DNA of 64,000 nt from Cryptomeria japonica (GCF_030272615.1 NC_081414.1:235515733-235579732); one strand, 5' to 3'; shown: positions 48,232 to 59,807, counted from the stretch's first letter. Notes: a model not told the origin generated them from the sequence alone. Numbers and translations are program-made.

Positions 48232-48970
48232 ATATGGATGATCCCGTTTGAAAAGCCAATGGTTGATGCTCCTGATGATCTTGGAGAGCCACGGGTGAGG
48301 AGTGTTGAAATGGAGTGTTGTAGTGTGAAAGATTGTTAGTGTTACTAGGCAAAGTAGTTGCAGTCATTGGTTTACAAAGTCATTTTTGATGTCTTATTGT
48401 ATTTGTTATGGTTGTCAAAAGCCACAACTAAAGTTGAGTGTATGTTGAGCTGCAAGTCTTTTGTTGCCAAGAAAGTTGTCATATAAGTTCACTACATTTG
48501 GAAAGTAAAAAAACTGATCATTAAAGAAAGATTGATGCCAATGAAAAGAAGTGTTTGCAGCAAATGATTACAAAAAGATTTGAAACTGTTGTAGGCAACA
48601 ATTTCCAATAGGAAGTTGTTCAAGAGAGTTCAAGAGAGTCAAAGAAGTTATTCCCCATGGAAGACTCATTTTTGGATTGTCCCTGCCAAAGATGACAATA
48701 TAGGATTGCAGATTTTGAAGCTCCCAAAGATCGAAGCCAATCAAGGATTTCTTGAAGGCGCCAAAGGAGTGCAAAATTAAATGAAGAAAATGTAAGTTTG
48801 AAGTCAAAGAAATTGGTGTGTGATGTTTCTCGTAGTACAAAGGTTTTAAGTTTCTCATTTGATGAATGTAATTTTGCTGAAGTTGTTTGTGATAGAGATA
48901 AACACGTTAATGACTTGAAAATCTTGTTAGATGTGATGAAACTAACAAAAGTTGCTCTCAAAATATTGGT

Positions 48971-49282
48971 TTGAAGATAATGGAGAAAATGGGTTATAAA
49001 GGTCAAGGATTGGGTAAGCATGAACAAGGTATGAAAAACCCTATTGAGCCAATAATGAGGTCTAAGTATGAAGGTCTCGGGTATTTCACTGGTAAAGGAA
49101 AGATGAATATAGTTGTTATAGGTTCAAGTGAATCCTATCAAGGAACGAAGAGTATGCAATGTTCCTATTGTAACAAAAGAGGACACACAAAAGAGATGTG
49201 TTGGGATTTACATCCATGTAGAATTTGTGGTTTAAAAAATCATTGTGAAAAAATGTGTTGGAACGAAGTGTCAAAGAAATAA
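48971..49282 (+). CDS. G-patch plus two zinc knuckles, ORF of the TRIM-like element
   Basis: 103 codons. A G-patch motif comes first (MEKMGYKGQGLGKHEQG, then NPIEP and EGLGY, about residues 4-38): the glycine spacing fits the RNA-binding G-patch family. Two CCHC zinc knuckles follow, CSYCNKRGHTKEMC and CRICGLKNHCEKMC (about residues 63-97). No catalytic domain is visible. The combination would suit an RNA-binding protein that helps package the element's RNA, which is an inference. Upstream interior sequence (48,232-48,970) has several short open stretches in mixed frames, so the ORF may once have been longer or spliced. Downstream interior (49,283-49,730) has only worn fragments. Confidence 0.6.
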   Translation: MKIMEKMGYKGQGLGKHEQGMKNPIEPIMRSKYEGLGYFTGKGKMNIVVIGSSESYQGTKSMQCSYCNKRGHTKEMCWDLHPCRICGLKNHCEKMCWNEVSKK

Positions 49283-49730
49283 TCTCAAACAAGATTTATG
49301 CAAATGGATTGTGGATGGAGTTGTGGGTCTAATTGGCAAAAGAATACATGCATGATTAAAAATTTGTTTAAGTATAAATTCTCATATGTTGGTAACAGTC
49401 AAACAAGATATCAAGGTTTAAGAAGGATAACAAATGTTGTTGGTCAAGAGAAATGATTGATAGATAATTTGATGTTTTGAAGATTTGAAAATCAATGGAC
49501 CAAGAGACTGCCGCAACAGTGGGAAGAAGCTAAGAGAAAGGTGTCATAGTTGAAGAAAAGATTTGAAGAATTATAGAGATAGTTTGAAGATATTATGCAA
49601 GAAAATAATATGAATAAGCATGAAAACTTGGTTGCAAGTGCAAGACAAATAAGAGAAAAGACAAATGTCTTTAGCAAAGAAAATTGAATTTGAGAATGTT
49701 GTAGCATTCGTGGTAAAAATTAAGGGATAG

Positions 49731-50058
49731 TGTCAAAAGAGTAGTAATTTCTACCTGCTCTCCCACAACTACCATGGTTGTATATTAATTGTTGTATCTA
49801 GAAACATTAAGCATCAACTAAAGCTATCTACCATTGTCCAACAGTTAATATACTATCCAAAAATTTCAGAAATCTACAAGGTGGTGATAAGAAAAGTCTA
49901 GAAACTCCTATGAATTTCCAAAGACCTCTATAAATAGAGGCAGATGTAATTAGTTTTGAGCAAGCAATAAAATCTAGTTTTGTGCAGCAACACATATTAT
50001 AGCTTCTGGGTGTCTCAATGTGTTAATGTTTTGTGTTTTTCTCCATCCACCTCCAATA
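49731..50058 (+). repeat. 3' LTR of the TRIM-like element
   Basis: 328 bases, TGTCAAAAGAG to CACCTCCAATA; the terminal CA of the left copy reads TA here. The TATA box CTATAAATAGAGG is kept near 49,928. Confidence 0.92.
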
Positions 50059-50613
50059 GTGAAGTGAAGAACTCCTCAACAACTAAAAATGAAGAGCTTT
50101 CAGGATGGAATTTTTTTTAACAAAATCTTCCACAAATCAGTGAGAGTCTCAAGAATGAAGTATAACAATGAGATGCAAGAGAATGCTTCACATATTGCTT
50201 AGAATGATGAAATGTGAGATTAGAAACCTTGGAGACTTGCTAGAGAATTAGAGAAATTCACTAGAGACCCAAAATGAAGCTAGAAAGGCAAGATATGAAG
50301 CATAGAAGTGAAACCGATGTCAATGCACACAACAAGAGGCTTAATGAACTCTACTAATCGCAAGTGTAATGCTCCAATGACTACCTTCAGGCTGCATATT
50401 TGTGGGACACTAGCACAACATGTGGACATCTCCCCAGCACGTAGGGCTCCATGAGTCAGACAATCAACATATTCAAAAAAATGGCAAAAACAATGGCTAT
50501 GGGGCTAGCCAAGAAGACAAAAGGACAAGAAGGTGAAGTAATTCTCCAATCAGCTTAAAGTGAATGTTCCTATGGAGTGTGGAATTGCATAGGGTGCAAT
50601 TTATGACGTTACG

Positions 50614-52880
50614 AAGCTGATACATATTGAACTATGCAAATATTCTAGGACGAGGATGAAGTGGTGAAAGGTACTTTATGTTGCTCATTGATGATTATTG
50701 TAGAATGACAAGGGTTACTTTTTTAAAAGAAAAATTTGAAGCCCTAGATAATCTTGAATATTTCAAATCCATGGTTGAGAATGAAATAGATTCTAAGATC
50801 AAATGCTTAAGGTTTGAGAGAGGTGGTGAATTTACATCAAATGAGTTTGAAAAGTTTTGTGAAGATCATGGTATTAGGATACATTGTCTGCTACTAGGAC
50901 CCCTCAACAAAATGGGGTTGTTGAAAGGAAAAATGGGATTGTTCAAGGGATGGCTAAGACAATGTTGAAGGATGTTAATTTGTCTTACGTCTATTGGAAA
51001 GAATTTTTGCATACTTCTATCTATGTTCTTAACAAAGTGCAAGTGAGGGTCAATAATTCTAAGATCCCTTATGAGCTATGGTATGGAAGACTTGCTACTA
51101 TCAAGTATTTTAGAGTCTTTGGAAGCTAATGTTAAATTAGAAGAGATGAAGAAAATATTGAAAAGTTTGACTTGAGAACTAATGAAGGAATCTTCTTTGG
51201 AAACTCAACACGAGGCAAGACTTACAAATGTTACAACAAGAGACTCAGGAAGGTGGTTGAAAGCACAAATGATAGAGTAGATGAAGATTAGAATCAGATT
51301 ACACAAGAACCCGAGGATTATAGATTAGAAGATTCTCTCTACATTGTAGAAGAAAAAGATGAAAAGGAGGAAGAGAAAACAACAGAGATAGAATTGGAGT
51401 TGTCATGAAGACTGCAACAAAATGTGCCTAGAAGAATCATGTAGAAGGTGTGCAAACTAGAAGAATTCTTGCCAAGTCAAGTGAAATCATTGTCTATTAT
51501 CAAAGGTAGAACCCAAGTCCTTTGTTAATTCTAGAAAGGATGAAGGATAGTTAAAGGAAATGCAAGAAGAGCTTGATTAGATTGAGAAGGATCAGACATG
51601 GGAACTAGTACCTAGACAAACAAACAAGATTGTGATAGGAACAACATGAGTGTTCTAGAACAAACTGAATTAGGAGGAGAAGTGACAAGGAACAAAGCTA
51701 GGTTTCTTTGTAAAGGATATTCTCAAGTGGAAGGTATTGACTTTGAGGATACTTTTTCTCTAGTAGCTAGGATGGAAGAAATTAGAATGTTTTTTGCATT
51801 TACAACTCACAAGAACTTTAAGGCGTATCAAATGGATGTCAAGTCAAGCTTTTTGAATGGAGATTTAGAGGTAGAAGTCTACATAGAGCATCTTGATGGC
51901 TTTCAATTGATAGAGGATCAAAACATAGTGTGTGGACTTAAAAACATTTTGTATGGTCTCAAGCAAGCCCCTAGGATTTGGTATGCAAGGGTGGATAAGT
52001 ACTTCAACAAGGATTGAAGAAAGGTGTTGCAAATATCAATCTTTACTTAAAGGTTGAGAAAGACAAGCTTTTGATAGTTGTTGTATATGTTGATGACATT
52101 ATCTTTGGTGGAGATGATGCTATATGTAAGAAATTTATAGAGAAATGTAGGAATAGTTAGAGATGTCAATTATTGGTGAGTTGTCACTCAAATAGATGAT
52201 GGTGTCTTTATTTCTTGGGCTAAGTATGTTAAAGAGATGTTTAGGTGTTTGGTATGGAGAATTCTAAACTAGTGAGTACCCTTATAGCAACGGGTTTTCA
52301 TTTGAGTAAAGATCACGAGTATCTGCAAGTTGATCAGACTCTCCATAAGTCTATGATTGGAGGACTACTATATTTGACTACTTATTGAACTAATATTATG
52401 CATGATGTGTGTTTGGTTTCCAAATATCAAGCTAATCCTAAGCAATCTCATGACAAGGTTGTTAAAAAAATATTCAGATATTTGAAGGGGACTCTAGATT
52501 ATGGTTTGTGGTATAAGAAGGATAATGGTTTCTCCTCGAAGGCCTATATTTATGTTGATTGGGTTGGTTGTTTGGATGACAAGAGAAGTATTGTGGTAGT
52601 CCATTTTTTGGGGGAGATATATTGGTCTCCCAATTCACTAAGAAACAAGATTCAATATCTTTATCAACAACAGAGTCAAAGTATATTGTTGTAGCATCGT
52701 GTTACACATGAGTGATGTGGGTGAAGCAAACATTAAAATATATCAAGGTGATGTATGATGAACCCATTCTTATCATGTTCAATAATAGAAGTACTATACA
52801 CATTTCTAAAAATTCAATGATACATTCAAAGACTAAACACATAATATGTATGCTATGTGGACGTTGTAGTCTTATCTTTT
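50614..52880 (+). pseudogene. Cop-5: copia pol remnant (integrase, reverse transcriptase, RNase H)
   Basis: Integrase starts at once at 50,614 (KLIHIELCKYSRTR), continues MLLIDDYCRMTRVTFLKEK, CLRFERGGEFTSNEF and TPQQNGVVERKNG, ending LWYGRLATIKYFRVFGS near 51,126. Both catalytic Asp positions are Glu (HIEL, FERGG). Reverse transcriptase: DQTWELVPRQTNK near 51,590, KAYQMDVKSSFLNGDLEVEV, ILYGLKQAPRIWY and VVVYVDDIIFGGDD near 52,085. RNase H: IFRYLKGTLDYGLWYKK to YVDWVGCLDDKRS. Several frameshifts and stops make it inactive. It abuts the Tat-B LTR on the left, so Tat-B may have inserted into this element. It may be the distal half of Cop-4. Confidence 0.88.
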
Positions 52881-53176
52881 TAGGACCTTGTGGTTGTAGC
52901 TAATGGTTTTGGTTATGGCAATTTGTGTGGTTAACAAGTTTGGTATGAAGAATGCTTTACATTGGTGTATGTTGTTGTAGCTTGAGGACATGCTTATAAT
53001 GTTTGTGCTATGTCTTGATTCAAATTTCAGGTACTAAAGTGTTTTGCAAGAATGGTTGGCGATATTTTGTAAATAACTGTATTTTTTGGCCTTCTAAAAT
53101 GAAGTATTTTGTATCTTGTTGTATTGGTGATGTAGTAGTTCTATTGGTTGTTATGGAAGTGTTTGGGTCTAGAAAG
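52881..53176 (+). other. 3' tail of Cop-5
   Basis: No recognisable protein after the RNase H remnant. No clear polypurine tract is seen before the LTR that follows. Confidence 0.4.
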
Positions 53177-54123
53177 TGTTGCTGATGTTGTTTGTTATTG
53201 TTATCTTTTTTGGATATAGTTTTGGTGTCATGGATATGATTTGTGGTAGATTGTTTGATCTATTACGGGGTCTCACCAAAGCATGTGGATATCCAAATTA
53301 GAGTTATTTGCGTTGGACGATATGTTTTGACTATTAATTGCTTATAAGGATGTGTAGTGTGTTGATATGATGATTGTTATGTTCCAGAGATTGCAAATCA
53401 GTGAATTGATCTTTGGAAGATATGTTTTGGTCCCCTCTTTCTCCTGGAGTGGATCAATGTGTGTGTTTTTGGTGTGGGAAGGTATATTTTGGTTTAGGAT
53501 GACTTAGTTCAAGCTTTGATGATCTATCGTGTATATAAGAAATGTGTACATGATTGAGTTGAGTGTGGAAAGTGAGTGGAATGGTGAGAGTGGGAAGAGA
53601 AATGTAGAAAATGTGAAAGGAAGTGTGTGAAATTCAGTGAAGAGAAGAGAAGAAGAGTCGTGTTCGAATGATATGCAAGTTGCTTTGAGATTGTGATAGA
53701 GATATGAGACAAAGTGTTGACAATTGAGGTCTAAGTTGTGTGTGTTGATGTTGGTCGCTTGATGTAGAGTTCAAGGACAACCTCATGATCAAGAGATCCT
53801 TCTTTTCAAATCATTTATGTATCTTGCCTTGTTGTAGTTAGCTTCAAGTTTGCAAGTCCTCTTTTGTATCTTGTCCCAAGAGTAGTTAGCCTTGGTTTGC
53901 AAGTTCAGAGTAGTGAGCTCTTTTCTTTGTAATCTGATTTATATATAGTGGATTTATTTTGTGGACAAGTGCTCACCACGATTTTTCCATGTTTGGGTTT
54001 TCCACGCAGGAAATCTTGGTGTCCATGTGTTGGACGTGTGTTGTTGTTTAATTGTTTATGTGATGTATTAATTTTTGTTTTAGACTAATTTGCCCCCTTC
54101 TTAGTCCTAGCTTGGGTTCAACA
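53177..54123 (+). repeat. 5' LTR of Cop-6
   Basis: Right end is firm: GGGTTCAACA at 54,123, then the primer site. It contains GGGTTTTCCACGCAGGAAATCTTGGTG near 53,995 and a GCCCCCTTCTTAG tract near 54,091, as in the Cop-4 LTR. The left end at TGTTGCTGATG is a guess. It could also be the 3' LTR of Cop-5. Confidence 0.55.
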
Positions 54124-54124
54124 A

Positions 54125-54136
54125 TTTGTATCAAAG
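54125..54136 (+). promoter_or_regulatory. Primer-binding site of Cop-6 (one base off)
   Basis: TTTGTATCAAAG, one change from TTGGTATCAAAG. Confidence 0.6.
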
Positions 54137-54149
54137 TAAGGTTCTTCTT

Positions 54150-55229
54150 GAGTAAGCTTAATCGCTTGAAGTAGATCTGGTGTGGTGCATGACATGCATT
54201 ACGAGGTTTCGATCTTTGATGGTACAAACTTTCCATAATGGAAGGAGAGAATGGGGTTGCACTTAGAGACATTGCAGAATGAAATTTGGGAAATCATTCA
54301 AACTGGATATACACCTCGATAGGGTGGTCCTAGACTTCGGATGAGATAAAGCTAAAGAAGACCAATGCGAAGGATAGAGCTATAATTTTTAGTTGTATAA
54401 GTGATTCAGTGTTTGGAAGGGTAAAATGATTGAAATAAGCTAAATTTGTATGGAACAAGTTGTGCTTGGCATATGAAGGAGATCCAAAGACAAAGAAAAA
54501 TGAATTTGAAGCAAAAGTATGAGTATTTGAGAATGATTGAAGATGAAGGTGTTGAGAACTATTTTCATAGGGTGATTGATGTTGTTGATGGTATTAGAGA
54601 TTTTGGTGGATATTTGGATGAATTTGATGTTGATAAGCATAAAACTAATGATGTTTATTATGTTGAAGGGTTAAGGCATAGTTTGTTAAGTGTTGGTCAA
54701 ATGTGGAGAAAAGGATAAGAAATTTTGTTTAGTCACACCGAATGTGTGATCAGAAAAGAGAAGATTGGTAAAAGTGTTGTAGAAAGAGTTAGAGCGGGTG
54801 GAAATGTATACTACATCAAGGATAGAAAGGACAGTAAATGTTTTCTAGCACAAAAGGTTGAGATTGTTCTAGAAATTATACAAAAGACAAGTGATCTGGA
54901 AAAGAACAAAGAGAAGGAAATAAATGATGAAGAAGAAGAAAAAAGAGGAAGACTCAACAAAAGTTCCTGCTAAGTATGTTTAAAAGAATCATTCAAAAAA
55001 TTAGATAATTGGAGACAAGACGAAAGGGTTTCAGACAAGAAGGAAGATTGTTGAAGCTCAAGAACAAGCCAATTACAATTTTCTATCAATGATTGAACCA
55101 AACACTTATGAGGAAGCAAGTAAAGATGAAAGTTGGGTAAAAGCTATGGAAGAAGAACTAAATCAAATCCAGAAGAACAAGACTTGGGAGCTGGTACTTA
55201 GACCGGTGGACAAGAATGTAATAGGAACT
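54150..55229 (+). pseudogene. Cop-6: deleted copia gag-pol, interrupted by Tat-C
   Basis: Fragments in order: Gag N-terminus (FDGTNFP near 54,214, then KERMGLHLETLQNE), Gag middle (GVENYFHRVIDVVDGIRDFG), then directly a gag-pre-integrase stretch (VYYVEGLRHSLLSVGQMW near 54,660) and NVYYIKDRKDSKC. The zinc knuckle, protease and integrase core are deleted. The start of reverse transcriptase (EEASKDESWVKAMEEEL, KNKTWEL) near 55,105-55,190 ends within VIGT, where the Tat-C LTR begins. GAACT at 55,225-55,229 is the candidate target duplication. Confidence 0.8.
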
Positions 55230-55531
55230 TGTAGTCACATAAATCTGTCCACTTAATTAAATGAATACTTAGTATTTATTTGATTATTTAACCATCAATT
55301 AATAATTAATTAAATTAATATTTAATTAATTCATCTTAACCCTCTTCTCCTATTAATTAAATAAATTATTCAATTTATTTGATTTAATTCACTTAACCAA
55401 ATTCAGACCATTAATTAAATAAATAAATCATATTTATTTAATTAAATACTCTCTCACATTTAAATAAATTAATATTTATTTAAATCCCCCAAAATCCCAC
55501 CTCTCACATTTAAATAAATTAACATTTATTT

Positions 55532-55768
55532 AAATCACCTTTATCCTCTACCCACTTGTATTTTCCTACAAATGCAAGTTGCACAATTATTTTAAATAAA
55601 TAATTTATTTAAATCACCTTTATCCTCCACCCACTTGTATTTTCCTACAAAAGCAAGTTGCACAATTATTTTAAATAAATAATTTATTTAAATCACCTTT
55701 ATCCTCCACCCACTTGTACTTTCCTACAAAAGCAAGTTGCACAACTATTTTAAATAAATTATTTATTT
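55532..55768. repeat. Three 79-base tandem repeats in the Tat-C LTR
   Basis: Units at 55,532, 55,611 and 55,690, each starting AAATCACCTTTATCCTC and ending in TAAATAAATAATTTATTT-like sequence; a partial fourth follows. Further tandem pairs occur at 55,800-55,935 (TTTAATGGTTT...GTCTTCAAGC) and 56,189-56,288 (two units of about 52 bases starting CAAAGTCTTTGATAACC). Confidence 0.9.
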
Positions 55769-56678
55769 AAAATCCTATTTATCCTCACCCACTTGAAACC
55801 TTTAATGGTTTCCCTTAAAGTATTCAAACTTGATGGCTTCCTTATATAGTCTTCTTAAGACTTTAATGGTTTTCCTTAAAGTCTTCAAGCCTTTAATGGT
55901 TTCCCTCAAAGTCTTCAAGCATTTTAATGCTTTATCTTCATTTTTCTCATTTAAATAAATTAATATTTATTTGAATATTTATCCAAATGCAAATTACACC
56001 ATTTAATTTAAATAAATGATTTTATTTTAATTGAAAATACCAAAATTTCTCCCACTTGCATTTTCCTACAAAATCCACTTGCATGCCTAAACCCCTTCTA
56101 GAATTTTCTAATCACTTCTAAATAACCTAACCCCTTCTCTAAACTTTGTCACATTCCTAAGCAAAAGGGAAGTCACTTCTCAAACCCTCAAAGTCTTTGA
56201 TAACCATTAAAGGCTTTCAACCTTCAACCACTAAATGGCTCAAAGTCTTTGATAACCATTGAAGGCTTTCAACCTTCAACCACTTAATCCCCAAAGTCTC
56301 CAATAACCATTAATGGTTACCTCAAACCCTCCCACATTGTTAAAACATTTGTTTTGACTCAACCTCTACCCAACCCAAAGGTCTCATCAGGCCATTAATG
56401 CTTTGACCATGATTATCTCTTAAACATTTGCACAAAGGTTTATCCTTGGATTAACTCTTAATCCAGTGGGTAATCTTAATTTGGACTTGACCCTTAGCCT
56501 CTAGATAACCATGAGGTCTTCTCAGGCCTTTAATGCCTCCAACCTCTTCTCTCAACCCAATCCTATGTTGACACTTGTCACCATTTTATTGGTGCCAATT
56601 GTGCACATGGATCCCCAACTTTCAAACTTGGCCCTTGATTAAACCATTCAATCTTAACCCTTCATTTCCCCATTTCTT

Positions 56679-56688
56679 CTATAAATAG
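56679..56688 (+). promoter_or_regulatory. TATA box of the Tat-C LTR
   Basis: CTATAAATAG about 400 bases before the LTR end, matching the plant core-promoter consensus. Confidence 0.8.
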
Positions 56689-57088
56689 AACCCTTCTCCT
56701 CAAGCAAAAAAGAGAAGCATTAGAGTATTGTTGTTATACTGGCATTAGCATAGAGCTTTCTCATAGCATCACTATCTACACTTGCATAGCATTTGCTTAT
56801 CATATTCAACTATCTTGAATCTCCATATGGCATCCATGGCTAGTGCTAAAAGCTGAGAGCTACACTCATTTGGGACTTGGAGAGGAGAGGAACAAGGGAG
56901 GAGCAACTATGAGCATCTTGATTAGCTATTTTATTTTATGTTTATATGCTTTCTATTTCATGCTTAATATCTCTCTTGATATGCCTGTTTAGGATAATCT
57001 TTTGTTGCTAACACTAATGTTTGTTTCTTGTGCTCTTGTGTGTGTTGCCATCAAACAGATTTTCTAATCCTTTTTGCAGAGCATCATT

Positions 57089-57106
57089 TGGTGAACCCGA
57101 CGTGAA
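57089..57106 (+). promoter_or_regulatory. Primer-binding site of Tat-C (tRNA-Trp)
   Basis: TGGTGAACCCGACGTGAA, 18 bases, two bases after the LTR. Its complement ends TTCACGTCGGGTTCACCA, which I recall as the 3' end of plant tRNA-Trp including CCA. Worn versions are present in Tat-A and Tat-B. Confidence 0.82.
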
Positions 57107-59807
57107 TCCAAACACCAAAAAGATCAACTTTTTTTTTTAACCAATAACATGTTTGAATGTTGAAAATGTCACACAGGTTGCGTTTTTGACACTATTTTGG
57201 TGCGTTTGACATTATTTTGGCGCTATTCACCCTATTTCAGTGCTTTTGCCTTCTCTTGTCTTTCCCTTTCTTTTAGTGCGTTTCTGTTAAATAGCGCCTC
57301 TGTTCAAACGTAGACTAGCGCTATTGTAACAGAACGTTGTACAAATCACCTTGTAACCAAAAAAAAAAAATTAGGCTTGTAGAAGCCCACCAAATAGGCG
57401 GATTTTACTAACTATTTTTCTCTTTTGTGCAGATTTAAATTAGATTAAAAAGTAGATTTATATTTCTTACTAACTTGTTTTTGAAGTTGGTTTTAAAAAA
57501 ATGAATTCACTTTTTATTTTGGTTTAAAATTAACTTCACATTTCAAATTTGGGCTTTTAAAAAAAAGAATCACACATTTGTTTGGGACTCTTAAAAAGAA
57601 TTTCATTGTTCCAAGGTAAAAAGAACGACAAACTTATACAAAACAACTTTATTTCTTGCAAGTTAGGAAACAAACTTCATTTTGGTGCTTAAAATCAACA
57701 AAACAAAATTTATTTTCTTGCATCAACTTAAAAGAAATTTACAATCAACACTTTGTTTTGGGGGCAATCTAAAAAGAACAAGCCATTTTTCCTTCAAGCT
57801 CAAAAATAATTTTACTTCAAGCAAGACGTGTTTTCAATTCAGTTGACTAGGATTTCAAAGTTCCTAGTTTACAAAATATTTTGCCTTTGAAGTTTAAAAA
57901 AACACCATGACTGTTGGAGCAACATCTCCAAATAGTTAGATCACATTGCAATGACAAATTAAAAAGAACAAGTGTTTTTCATGCTTGGCACACTTGTGCA
58001 AAAGAGTTGGTCGAGTGGTCCTACTTCTAACACACACTATCCTCTCCCTTGGCTCTCGTGGTCCTAGGTGCAAGAGAAAAGTGTTAGTAACACTCAAATT
58101 TTATCTTTTTAAAAGAGGCCTGCCAAGGGATCGATACTCTTGGGAACGACCTCGAGCGGTAAATCCTTTGAGCCGCTATAGAAATCAGGTGTGAGCGAAA
58201 GCTGTAGCCTTGGGTATAGCTGTTCCTACAGTGTAACTGGCCGAAAGGACAAATGGGCCCCACCACTGGTTACAAGGCTCTTAAGTGAGTCATTGCAGAA
58301 TGAACTTATGTCCAAAAACATCGAACATGACTAAACACCTTTAAGTAGTAGCCTACCCATTCTATTGATTGAAGATATTTGCGATATAATTTAGTGCAAG
58401 AGCATAGATGGTTTTGCTCCCAAGATACTCACCATACATATTTCCTTGAGTAGAAACATAGCTTTTTGAAAAGTCACTTGTGGCTTGATAAAAGTGGTGA
58501 CTCCCCCATCATAGGGATCATCTATTTGTTATGCTCATGCAAGACTTAGTATATCACATTCTTACCTGCCAAGGCGGGATTCATAAGGTATGTAGTACCA
58601 AATTTGAAGAAATATCAAGATGTGGGCTAAATTTATCACAACTGGCCATTTGACCTTAGGGATAAAAAGTGTTTGAAGTGTGTTCGTTTTAGTCAAGACC
58701 AAGTGTAAATTGAGCCGACTTCAGGCTTTGGAAATACACCTTAAAATACATCTAAAGGAAGGGTTATATAAAAGTCCAAGGATTGGGTTGATCTAGACCC
58801 ATACTCATTTGTGCCTTTGGGGCAACATTCTTGTGTTTGTGTGCTTGCTTTGTTTTCTTGTCAAAGAAAAATCAAAAAATCAATCCCAAAAACAAAGTAT
58901 TCATCCAACCAAACATCTTTCAAAAACAACCAAAAACATCAAAAACAAAGTGCAAACAACAAAAAGTCAAATTTTATGACCATTCTTCACATCTTGCGAA
59001 AGAAGAAGCATCATCAGAATATCAACTTGAAAAGAAGACCATTGAGCTCAAAGGCTTTGATAAAAAGGAGGAAATTCTTCTATATAAATAGACAAATCTT
59101 TGTCTCACATAGAGTCTTTCTGCGTCACATGCGTCTCTACCTTCAAGGAAAAACAAACGAATTTGATTCCGAATCATTGAACTGCAGAGCTTTTATGCAA
59201 TATAGAGCTCTAAGTTATCACAAAAACCAAGGAGGAAAGATTAATCCCAACTTCTTCCCAAACGTCTGTATCACATACAACACAGCTCGAGAAATACCAC
59301 CAACACCCGAAAGGGAAGAGGTAGAGTTTGTCCCATTTGTAACACAAAGTTTTTATTGAAGTTGAAAACATTTCATCTATTATCTCACTCATACATCATC
59401 ACTTCATCATCAATCCATTCCAACTCTCAAAACATTAAGAGGTTCTTGCTCCAAGTTCTCTTTTTAGATATTGCTTGAATCAAACGCATCACATCACTTT
59501 TTAGATTGTTTCTACATCTAGGATAAGCTCATCCTAAGAGACACATCTACGCAGGTTAAAACTAGTTCATGAGTGAATCCTCTCATTACTAGGTAGTTAA
59601 ATTTGTAACACATCTCAGATTTCTCTACACCTTATCACATCAAAACTTATCAAACAAACAAGCAATTCAAAGACGGAATTTTGGTTACATCCACCTTAAA
59701 GGTGCTAGAGATCTACATGCAACACAAATCACCAACCATCAATCTTTCATTTCATCAAACAACTCATCATCATCTTCAATCAACTTCAACAAAAGCTTGC
59801 AAGCAAA
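57107..59807 (+). other. Long 5' leader of Tat-C, with a structured GC-rich island
   Basis: 2.7 kb between PBS and gag. Mostly A/T-rich; an A-run lies near 57,359. At about 57,990-58,275 the base composition changes: GC-rich with possible stems (AGCGG pairing with CCGCT around 58,156-58,176; CTGTAG pairing with CTACAG around 58,201-58,231). Such a block in a retroelement leader could be a packaging or translation element. A 182-codon ORF at 58,811-59,359 is Lys/Asn/Gln-rich with no recognised domain; Ogre elements have an ORF before gag, but I cannot show this is one. Confidence 0.55.

Larger units (their letters stand above)
47894..50058 (+). mobile_element. TRIM-like non-autonomous LTR element with a G-patch/zinc-knuckle ORF
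   Basis: Two short direct repeats (47,894-48,216 and 49,731-50,058) bound a 1.5 kb interior, and GTGAA occurs on both sides (47,889-47,893 and 50,059-50,063) as a perfect target duplication. A primer site follows the left repeat and a purine-rich AAGGGATAG precedes the right one. There is no reverse transcriptase, integrase or protease. It inserted in the Tat-B LTR. Such elements depend on enzymes from other retrotransposons. The total length of 2.2 kb exceeds a classic TRIM because of the ORF it carries. Confidence 0.92.
46951..50613 (-). repeat. Tat-B 5' leader (46,951-47,312) and 5' LTR (47,313-50,613), split by the TRIM-like element
   Basis: The LTR ends TTTATGACGTTAC on the plus strand, close to the Tat-A LTR end, and has CCCCTGTTTTGCTATTTCCACC where Tat-A has CCCCCGCTTCGGTGATTTCCACC. 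Without the insert it is about 1.13 kb. The minus strand next to 47,313 reads TGATGAACTCGATGTGGA, a primer site differing from the Tat-C site by four transitions. The leader joins, across Chr-2, with 39,241-39,529. The last base of the LTR is G where A is expected. Confidence 0.75.
55230..57086 (+). repeat. 5' LTR of Tat-C
   Basis: 1,857 bases from TGTAGTCACATAAATC to GCAGAGCATCA. The first third is very AT-rich with TTTAAATAAAT repeats; the middle contains short tandem repeats. TTCTATAAATAGAACCC at 56,677-56,693 is a canonical TATA box, which puts transcription start near 56,715. The end is fixed by the primer site two bases later. Confidence 0.88.

Noticed and set aside
30350-50613. Pairing the LTR at 30,350-31,396 with that at 47,313-50,613 as one element
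   Set aside because: Both termini and interior sequence differ, so they cannot be the two LTRs of one insertion.
58000-58075. tRNA-like GGTCGAGTGGTC in the Tat-C leader
   Set aside because: It resembles a tRNA D-arm, but no matching acceptor stem, anticodon arm or T-arm could be placed.
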